From contig NZ_JAMGSL010000014.1 in assembly GCF_025195125.1 (NCBI RefSeq), positions 140,046 through 204,045 on the forward strand: a stretch of 64,000 bases of DNA, given 5' to 3'. The translations under genes and the position numbers were made by a program. Source of the DNA: Streptomyces sp. Je 1-79. GTDB taxonomy: Bacteria; Actinomycetota; Actinomycetes; Streptomycetales; Streptomycetaceae. The notes under the pieces are model-generated. The model worked only from the letters and a program-made list of their open reading frames with translations, ran no database searches and was not told where the DNA came from. Of this stretch, positions 23,233 through 29,823 are shown one piece after another. Position 1 is the first letter of the stretch, and each line of letters begins with the position of its first letter.

Positions 23233-24506
23233 TGCACCGGCCGATCGGCGAACCGGAGGGCGGGGCCGGCTACGGCCCCGTTCTGCCACCGTTCCGCCCC
23301 CACCCCGCTCCCGGCGAGTACCCCGGCGGCCCCTGGGCCGACGCCGGGGGCTTCCCCGACCCCGGACGCGTCGACCCGCTGGTCCTCGGCGCGCTGCTCG
23401 CCCGGCACGGCTGGCGGCGGCGCGGCGGGGCCGCGGGCCGCTACAGCCGCTGGACACCGCCGGGACCGGGCGGCACCTCGGGCGCCACCAGCCTCCTCGT
23501 GCCCGAGAGCCGCGCCTTTCCCGACTGCGAGGACCTGCTCGGCGAGGCGCTCACCGCGCTCCAGCGCAGCGCGGCGCCCTCCGCCCGGGAGGTCCTGGTC
23601 GGGCTGACCGTGCCCAGCGACGAGATCCGCTGGTGGCGCGACGTGCCGCCGGGCCCCGCCGGCACGGTCCCGTGGACCGTCCAGGAACAGCTCAGGTCGG
23701 CCGCCCGGCAGCTGCTGCTCGCCGGCGCGCTGGCCGTCCGCGGCCGCGCCGGCTACTACGGCGCCCGGCACCGGCGGCAGGCCCAGGCGTCCCTGGAGGC
23801 GGTGGTCGTGGGGGCGGCGCCGGGCGGCCGGGGCCTGACCGCGTTCGTACCGGTCGACTCCGGCCGGGCCATCGCCGTACGGCTGTACCACGCGCTGTAC
23901 GCGGCGCGTGAGGCCACCGACTACCAGCGCGCGACGGGCGGGATGGAGGCCTTCGACGCCGCGGTCGAGGCGGGTGTGAGCCGTGAGCTGACCGAGGCGC
24001 TCGTCGCGCTGGTGCGGGGCACCGAAGGAGCCAGGATCGCGCTGGAGTGGGCTCCGGCCGCCGGGACGCCCGTGGGGTGCGCCCCCCGGCCCGAGCCCGT
24101 GGAGTTCTCGGCGGGCGACCTGCCGGCCCTGCGCGAGGCCAGTGCGCGCTATCTGACCGACGAGCCGTCCGTGCCGGTGCGGATCACGGGCGCCGTCGTC
24201 CGCATGCGCCGCTCGGGCCCGCGCGGCGAGGGAACCGTACGGCTGCGGGTCCTGGGCGGCGCGGAGGTGCCGCACGTCCGGGTGACCCTGGACGAGGAGT
24301 CGTACCGCACGGCCGGCCACGCACATCTGGTCGGGCTGCCGATCCGGGTGGTGGGGCGCCTGGAGAGCCGGGGCGGCTTCCGGCGGCTGACGGACGCCTC
24401 CGGGGTCGTACCGGTGCAGGTGGACGAGGCGGAGCGGGACCGTCTGATGAAGTCGCTCCACGAGAACCTGGACTTCTTCGAGGAGGCGTGCGGCCCGGGG
24501 GAGTGA
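23232..24506 (+). CDS. Protein of unknown function coupled to the DUF4365 gene (424 aa)
   Basis: The ATG at 23232 overlaps the previous stop by one base. The 424-residue product has a Pro/Gly-rich N-terminus (1-45), an Ala-rich central region (about 90-290) and a C-terminal beta-rich region (about 315-400) that alternates hydrophobic and charged residues like an OB fold, ending in an acidic helix. There is no signal peptide or membrane helix. I do not recognise a family. The tight coupling suggests that it works with the DUF4365 protein. Confidence 0.7.
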   Translation: MHRPIGEPEGGAGYGPVLPPFRPHPAPGEYPGGPWADAGGFPDPGRVDPLVLGALLARHGWRRRGGAAGRYSRWTPPGPGGTSGATSLLVPESRAFPDCEDLLGEALTALQRSAAPSAREVLVGLTVPSDEIRWWRDVPPGPAGTVPWTVQEQLRSAARQLLLAGALAVRGRAGYYGARHRRQAQASLEAVVVGAAPGGRGLTAFVPVDSGRAIAVRLYHALYAAREATDYQRATGGMEAFDAAVEAGVSRELTEALVALVRGTEGARIALEWAPAAGTPVGCAPRPEPVEFSAGDLPALREASARYLTDEPSVPVRITGAVVRMRRSGPRGEGTVRLRVLGGAEVPHVRVTLDEESYRTAGHAHLVGLPIRVVGRLESRGGFRRLTDASGVVPVQVDEAERDRLMKSLHENLDFFEEACGPGE

Positions 24507-24590
24507 CCCTCCGAGGACCCGCACCTCAGGCGCTGCGAGCCCGGCTCTCAGCGCCCGGAGGGGAACCGAGCCCTTAGGATTGCTGCGACG

Positions 24591-24641
24591 CGGCACCTCG
24601 TCTCTGCCGCGCACCGTCGACGCCGGCACGTCGTGTCTGCC
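24591..24641 (+). repeat. 18-bp direct repeat in the thrS leader
   Basis: CGGCACCTCGTCTCTGCC (24591-24608) recurs as CGGCACGTCGTGTCTGCC (24624-24641), 16 of 18 identical, with starts 33 bp apart. Both copies lie between a TAGGAT -10-like box (24575-24580) and the thrS start, so they would be in the untranslated leader. Confidence 0.55.
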
Positions 24642-24665
24642 TGCGCCCTTATGGAAAGAGCATCC

Positions 24666-26642
24666 GTGTCTGATGTCCGTGTGACCGTCCAGTCCGCCTC
24701 AGGAGCCGAGGATCGGGCGGTGAGCGCGGGCAGCACCGCCGGCGCGCTGTTCGCCGACGACCGGTCCGTGATCGCCGCCCGGGTCGGCGGTGAGCTGAAG
24801 GACCTCACGTACGTCGTCGCCGAGGGCGATGTCGTCGAGCCCGTCGAGATCTCCTCCCCGGACGGTCTCGACATCCTGCGCCACTCCACCGCGCACGTCA
24901 TGGCCCAGGCCGTGCAGGAGCTCTTCCCCGAGGCCAAGCTGGGCATCGGCCCGCCGGTCCGTGACGGCTTCTACTACGACTTCGACGTCGAGAAGCCGTT
25001 CACCCCCGAGGATCTCAAGGCCATCGAGAAGAAGATGCAGGAGATCCAGAAGCGAGGCCAGCGCTTCTCCCGTCGTGTGGTGACCGACGAGGGCGCCCGC
25101 GAGGAGCTCGCGGACGAGCCGTACAAGCTGGAGCTCATCGGCATCAAGGGCTCCGCGTCGACCGACGACGGCGCGAACGTCGAGGTCGGCGGCGGCGAGC
25201 TGACCATCTACGACAACCTGGACGCCAAGACCGGCGAGCTGTGCTGGAAGGACCTCTGCCGAGGCCCCCACCTGCCCACCACCCGGAACATCCCGGCGTT
25301 CAAGCTGATGCGCAACGCCGCCGCGTACTGGCGCGGCAGCGAGAAGAACCCGATGCTCCAGCGCATCTACGGCACCGCCTGGCCGTCGAAGGACGAGCTG
25401 AAGGCCCACCTCGACTTCCTCGCCGAGGCCGAGAAGCGCGACCACCGCAAGCTCGGCAACGAGCTCGACCTCTTCTCCGTCCCGGACGAGATCGGCTCCG
25501 GCCTGGCGGTCTTCCACCCCAAGGGCGGCATCATCCGCCGGGTCATGGAGGACTACTCGCGCAAGCGCCACGAGGAGGAGGGCTACGAGTTCGTCTACTC
25601 GCCGCACGCCACCAAGGGCAAGCTGTTCGAGAAGTCGGGCCACCTCGACTGGTACGCCGAGGGCATGTACCCCCCCATGCAGCTCGACGAGGGCGTGGAC
25701 TACTACCTCAAGCCCATGAACTGCCCGATGCACAACCTGATCTTCGACGCGCGCGGGCGTTCGTACCGTGAACTGCCGCTGCGCCTCTTCGAGTTCGGCA
25801 CCGTGTACCGGTACGAGAAGTCCGGCGTCGTGCACGGCCTGACCCGCGCCCGGGGCTTCACCCAGGACGACGCGCACATCTACTGCACCCGCGAGCAGAT
25901 GGCGGAGGAGCTCGACAAGACGCTCACCTTCGTCCTCAACCTGCTGCGCGACTACGGCCTGACCGACTTCTACCTGGAGCTGTCCACCAAGGACCCGGAG
26001 AAGTTCGTCGGGTCGGACGAGGTCTGGGAGGAGGCCACCGCCGTCCTCCAGGAGGTGGCTGAGAAGCAGGGCCTGCCGCTCACCCCCGACCCGGGCGGCG
26101 CCGCGTTCTACGGCCCGAAGATCTCCGTGCAGGCGCGCGACGCCATCGGCCGCACCTGGCAGATGTCGACCGTGCAGCTGGACTTCAACCTGCCCGAGCG
26201 CTTCGACCTGGAGTACACCGGCCCCGACGGCACCAAGCAGCGTCCGGTCATGATCCACCGCGCGCTGTTCGGCTCCATCGAGCGCTTCTTCGCCGTCCTG
26301 CTCGAGCACTACGCGGGCGCCATGCCGCCGTGGCTGGCCCCCGTCCAGGCGACCGGCATCCCGATCGGCGACGCCCACATCCCGTACCTCCAGGAGTTCG
26401 CCGCCCAGGCGAAGAAGCGGGGCCTGCGGGTCGAGGTCGACGCCTCCTCGGACCGGATGCAGAAGAAGATCCGCAACGCGCAGAAGCAGAAGGTCCCGTT
26501 CATGATCATCGCGGGTGACGAGGACATGGCCAACGGCGCCGTCTCCTTCCGCTACCGCGACGGTTCGCAGGAGAACGGCATCCCCGTCGACGAGGCCATC
26601 GCCAAGATCGCCAAGGTCGTCGAGGAGCGCGTCCAGATCTGA
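24666..26642 (+). CDS. thrS: Threonyl-tRNA synthetase
   Basis: From GTG 24666, after GGAAAGAG, the protein has 658 residues, the normal size. It has an N-terminal TGS domain (about 1-65), the editing-type SAD domain with HSTAHVMAQAV, a class II core with motif 2 (TVYRYEKSGVVHGLTRARGF) and motif 3 (HRALFGSIERFFAVLLEH), zinc-ligand Cys in MNCPMH, and an anticodon-binding domain. It attaches threonine to tRNA-Thr in the cytoplasm. The frame is open to an earlier ATG (24651), but that start has no ribosome site. No T-box was seen in the leader. Confidence 0.98.
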   Translation: MSDVRVTVQSASGAEDRAVSAGSTAGALFADDRSVIAARVGGELKDLTYVVAEGDVVEPVEISSPDGLDILRHSTAHVMAQAVQELFPEAKLGIGPPVRDGFYYDFDVEKPFTPEDLKAIEKKMQEIQKRGQRFSRRVVTDEGAREELADEPYKLELIGIKGSASTDDGANVEVGGGELTIYDNLDAKTGELCWKDLCRGPHLPTTRNIPAFKLMRNAAAYWRGSEKNPMLQRIYGTAWPSKDELKAHLDFLAEAEKRDHRKLGNELDLFSVPDEIGSGLAVFHPKGGIIRRVMEDYSRKRHEEEGYEFVYSPHATKGKLFEKSGHLDWYAEGMYPPMQLDEGVDYYLKPMNCPMHNLIFDARGRSYRELPLRLFEFGTVYRYEKSGVVHGLTRARGFTQDDAHIYCTREQMAEELDKTLTFVLNLLRDYGLTDFYLELSTKDPEKFVGSDEVWEEATAVLQEVAEKQGLPLTPDPGGAAFYGPKISVQARDAIGRTWQMSTVQLDFNLPERFDLEYTGPDGTKQRPVMIHRALFGSIERFFAVLLEHYAGAMPPWLAPVQATGIPIGDAHIPYLQEFAAQAKKRGLRVEVDASSDRMQKKIRNAQKQKVPFMIIAGDEDMANGAVSFRYRDGSQENGIPVDEAIAKIAKVVEERVQI

Positions 26643-26660
26643 CCCGCCGAGCGCAGAGGC

Positions 26661-27338
26661 TCAGGAGGCCCCCGGGGTACCACCCGGGGGCCTCTTCTCG
26701 TCCTCCCGCGTGAACGACTGGATCAGCCAGGACGAGAACGAACCCGTCACGGCCCCGATCAGGGCGACGCCGCACGCCATCATGCCCACCGCGATGACCC
26801 TGCCGGTCGGGGTCACCGGGGTCACGTCCCCGTACCCGACCGTGGTCAGCGTCTCCGCCGCCCACCAGAGGGAGTCGCCGAAGGTACGGATCGTGGCGCC
26901 CGGGGCCCCGCGCTCGTGCTGGAGGACGGCGAGCGCGCCCGCGAAGCCGAGCAGCGACACCGTGAGACTGGAGTAGGCCATGACCCGGGCGTAGAGGGTC
27001 AGACGCGGCTGGTCGCGGCGGCGCTGGATCCGCTCGTAGATCTTCACCATCTGCAGGGGCCGCAGCAGCGGCAGGATCAGGACCACCGTGCCCAGCACGT
27101 GCGCGCGGACGAAGCGCAGCGGCCCGAGGCCGCTGAGCCGGAGCCGTACCGCGTAGTCGAGGACGAAGACGCTCCAGGCCGTGAGTGTGACCGCCAGGCA
27201 GACGTCCAGCCAGACCTGGGCCATGCCGTGGGCCAGCACCCGCACCGTGTACCCGGCGAGGTAGAGCAGGGACGCCACCGCGAGCGGTGTCTCCATGCGG
27301 CGGTCCCAGCGTTCCTGCTTCTCCGGCCTCTCGTCCAT
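26661..27338 (-). CDS. Voltage-gated-type potassium channel protein
   Basis: From ATG 27338 (GGAG 11 bases upstream) the protein has 225 residues. About five hydrophobic helices precede the pore region LTTVGYGDVTP, which carries the TVGYGD selectivity filter of K+ channels, followed by one more helix. This six-helix arrangement fits a compact Kv-like or Ion_trans_2 channel, but a clear Arg-rich S4 voltage sensor is not obvious. There is no cytoplasmic RCK domain; the C-terminus is short, basic and Gly/Pro-rich. It converges on thrS and diverges from the HIT gene. Confidence 0.9.
   Translation of the reverse strand: MDERPEKQERWDRRMETPLAVASLLYLAGYTVRVLAHGMAQVWLDVCLAVTLTAWSVFVLDYAVRLRLSGLGPLRFVRAHVLGTVVLILPLLRPLQMVKIYERIQRRRDQPRLTLYARVMAYSSLTVSLLGFAGALAVLQHERGAPGATIRTFGDSLWWAAETLTTVGYGDVTPVTPTGRVIAVGMMACGVALIGAVTGSFSSWLIQSFTREDEKRPPGGTPGAS
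26665..26694. terminator. Terminator overlapping the 3' end of the ion channel gene
   Basis: GAGGCCCCCGGG (26665-26676) pairs perfectly with 26683-26694 across GTACCA. It lies 22 bp after the thrS stop and also encodes the last residues of the convergent channel protein. Confidence 0.75.
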
Positions 27339-27416
27339 CGGATCAGCATCTCCGGGAGCGGGGGAGCTTCGCCCCGGCGACACGTTCCGAACGGGCGAAG
27401 CAATATGCTGCACAGC

Positions 27417-27977
27417 ATGACGATTGAGCCGGAGCAGCAGATCGGAGTCGGGACGCAGGACGCGTTCCAGCGCCTGTGGACGCCTCACCGTATGGCGTAC
27501 ATCCAGGGCGAGAACAAGCCGACCGGGCCGGGGGCCGAGGACGGCTGTCCGTTCTGCGTGATTCCGTCGAAGTCGGACGAGGACGGCCTCGTGGCGGCGC
27601 GCGGCGAGCATGTGTACGCCGTGCTCAATCTCTACCCGTACAACGGCGGGCACCTGATGGTCGTCCCGTACCGTCACGTCGCCGACTACACGGATCTGGA
27701 CGCGGCCGAGACCGCCGAGCTCGGCGAGTTCACCAAGCGGGCCATGATCGCCCTGCGCACCGCGTCCGGCGCGCACGGCTTCAACATCGGCATGAACCAG
27801 GGCACGGTCGCGGGCGCCGGCATCGCCGCCCACCTGCACCAGCACATCGTGCCTCGCTGGGGCGGCGACACCAACTTCATGCCGGTCGTCGGACACACCA
27901 AGGTGCTGCCGCAGCTCCTCGCCGACACCCGCACGATGCTCGCCGCCGCCTGGCCGGCCTCCTCGGAACTGGCCTAG
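27417..27977 (+). CDS. HIT-family nucleotide hydrolase/phosphorylase
   Basis: The 186-residue protein carries HLHQHIVP, the His-x-His-x-His triad of the HIT superfamily, and a CPFC pair near residue 45. HIT enzymes hydrolyse or phosphorolyse nucleotide conjugates such as Ap4A. A TATGCT box (27404-27409) ends seven bases before ATG 27417. The only nearby upstream ATG lies inside that box, so 27417 is the start of a probably leaderless mRNA. The mycobacterial homologue also lies between thrS and pgsA. It converges on the 552-aa membrane protein gene with 3 bp between the stops. Confidence 0.92.
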   Translation: MTIEPEQQIGVGTQDAFQRLWTPHRMAYIQGENKPTGPGAEDGCPFCVIPSKSDEDGLVAARGEHVYAVLNLYPYNGGHLMVVPYRHVADYTDLDAAETAELGEFTKRAMIALRTASGAHGFNIGMNQGTVAGAGIAAHLHQHIVPRWGGDTNFMPVVGHTKVLPQLLADTRTMLAAAWPASSELA

Positions 27978-27980
27978 CCC

Positions 27981-29639
27981 CTACGCGTCGTAGACGTCGG
28001 CCTTCTTCGTGCCGGGGTCCTGGACCGCCCCGCTCAGAATCAGCGAGCGGTTGGTGAAGCGCTCCGTGTCCACGCCGTGATCGTCGAGCACCTGGATGGT
28101 CGCGGCGTGGACCGCCCGCATCACCGGCGTCGCGGCGCGGATCGCGTCGTCCGCCATGAAGCGGTGCCGCCAGGGCTGTGCGGCCCAGGCGTGCCGCAGC
28201 CCGAAGGGCTCCGGCAGGACGAGCTTGCCGCCGAGGAAGTCCAGGACCTGGGGGAACCAGGTCAGCGGGGCGCGGACCGCCTTGCGGACGATCTCGTCCG
28301 TCTCCAGGAGCGGCAGCTGGACCGTCCGGGTCTCCCAGAACTTGACCGTCTTGGAGACGTCCTTGGTCTTCGCCGCCGGCTTGGAGGTGAAGAGCGAGTG
28401 GACCGGGCCGAGCGCGTGCCCCGTGACCTCCACGCGCAGCGTGTGGTGCAGCGAGGTCACCGTGATCATCATCGTCAGGACGAGCTGCCCGTCCCAGAGC
28501 GTGAACTGCACGCCGAGGTAGTGCCGGTTGCCGGCGCCGAACTGCTGGTCGTTGCAGATGCGCTGTATCTCGTGCGGCTTGACCTGGAAGTGCACGATGT
28601 TGTCACCGTCCGGCCTGGCGACCTCGTCGGCGCCCTCGCCGACCGGCGAGACGATCCAGTGCTTGACGGTCGGCTTGGGGAAACCGGTCTTCAGGGAGCC
28701 CCGCTCCAGCATCGTGAGCTGGTCGTGGATCTTCCGTACGACGTCCCAGGCGCGGAAGTCGTGGATCTCGCGCCCGTCCTTGGGGATCAGCTCCTCGGCG
28801 AGCGTCCAGCTGCCCCAGCGGGTGCCCATGCCCAGTATTCCCTTCGGGCCCGCGTAGAAGACGATGTTGGACTGCTGTTCCGCCGACAGCTTCTCCAGGT
28901 TCTGACGCAGCTCCTCGGCGGCCTTCTCGCCCGGGTCCTGGGGGACCGCCTCGGGGATCTTGGCCCCGATGCCCCCGCCGCTCAGCAGCGCGGTCCAGCG
29001 CTCGCGCAGATCCCGGGCCGTGGACTCGCAGATCCGCTTGGCGAGGAACCAGCCGACGACCGGCGCGACGATCATGGCCCGCAGATAGACCGACAGGGGG
29101 CCGTCGAGCGGCAGCTTGATCAGGAAGCCCACCGCGATCAGGCCCGCCACCACCAGGATCACCGAGCCCACCGCGCTCGTGCGCTTGTTCTCCGTGCCGG
29201 CGACCATGCGGCGCAGCTGGATGACGCCGAGCCAGAGCAGCAGACCGGGCAGGAAGAGGACGCCGAAGACGAAGGTGACCAGGGTCAGCCGCACGTCGCG
29301 CTGCTTGCGGATACGGGTGGCGGCCAGGCAGTGCTCGACCACGGGCTGCGGCTCGGTGCCGAAGGACTGGATGAGCGCCTTCCGGGCACCGCCGAGCATC
29401 CGCACCTGGACCGCCCGGGAGAAGGCCTCGCCCAGGTCGGGCCGGAACAGCTTCTGCCACTTGCCGTCGGTGACCTTGGACTTGTGCCACTCGCTGTTGG
29501 CGTCCAGGATCGCTTCCACCGGGCTGTCGCGGTACGCGGCGGAGGCCAGGGCGTGGGTCGCCGCCGTCTGTCCGTCCGAGCCCTGCAGGGGAATCTGCGC
29601 CCCGGGTCCGAAACTGCCGATCGTCACTGATGCCCCCAT
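27981..29639 (-). CDS. Membrane protein of unknown function (552 aa)
   Basis: The product has a soluble N-terminal region (about 1-115), two to four hydrophobic helices between about 118 and 205 (LVTFVFGVLFLPGLLLWLGV, then VGSVILVVAGLIAVGFLI and a weaker pair), and a C-terminal region of about 340 residues that looks globular and beta-rich. I see no catalytic signature and do not recognise a family. ATG 29639 is the likely start. A 14-bp inverted repeat lies about 120 bp upstream. It is adjacent to the EF-G2 gene on the same strand. Confidence 0.8.
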   Translation of the reverse strand: MGASVTIGSFGPGAQIPLQGSDGQTAATHALASAAYRDSPVEAILDANSEWHKSKVTDGKWQKLFRPDLGEAFSRAVQVRMLGGARKALIQSFGTEPQPVVEHCLAATRIRKQRDVRLTLVTFVFGVLFLPGLLLWLGVIQLRRMVAGTENKRTSAVGSVILVVAGLIAVGFLIKLPLDGPLSVYLRAMIVAPVVGWFLAKRICESTARDLRERWTALLSGGGIGAKIPEAVPQDPGEKAAEELRQNLEKLSAEQQSNIVFYAGPKGILGMGTRWGSWTLAEELIPKDGREIHDFRAWDVVRKIHDQLTMLERGSLKTGFPKPTVKHWIVSPVGEGADEVARPDGDNIVHFQVKPHEIQRICNDQQFGAGNRHYLGVQFTLWDGQLVLTMMITVTSLHHTLRVEVTGHALGPVHSLFTSKPAAKTKDVSKTVKFWETRTVQLPLLETDEIVRKAVRAPLTWFPQVLDFLGGKLVLPEPFGLRHAWAAQPWRHRFMADDAIRAATPVMRAVHAATIQVLDDHGVDTERFTNRSLILSGAVQDPGTKKADVYDA

Positions 29640-29760
29640 CGCCGCGTGCCCGCGTGGTTCACCGCGTATCCCTCTGCGGCCTGTTCCCGACTACCGCGCC
29701 CCGCACACCTGCTGAGCTGGGCACCACAGCGTAACCGGGTACCGGCGGATGCGTCACGGG

Positions 29761-29813
29761 TCGGCCGAATGCCGCCCTGGCGAAAGGGAGTTGGACGGAC
29801 GGCATTCGGCCGA
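29761..29813 (-). promoter_or_regulatory. 14-bp perfect inverted repeat between EF-G2 and membrane protein genes
   Basis: TCGGCCGAATGCCG (29761-29774) is matched exactly by its reverse complement at 29800-29813, with a 25-nt loop. It lies just beyond the EF-G2 stop, so it could be its terminator. The long loop and the position upstream of the next gene also allow an operator. Confidence 0.55.
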
Positions 29814-29823
29814 CGCGGAGCGG

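Noticed and set aside
22666..24506. Defence island
   Set aside because: The pair sits in conserved core DNA without transposases, restriction genes or atypical base composition; only the pair itself is unusual.
24507..24665. T-box riboswitch before thrS
   Set aside because: No T-box sequence or specifier loop is visible; only the direct repeat stands out.
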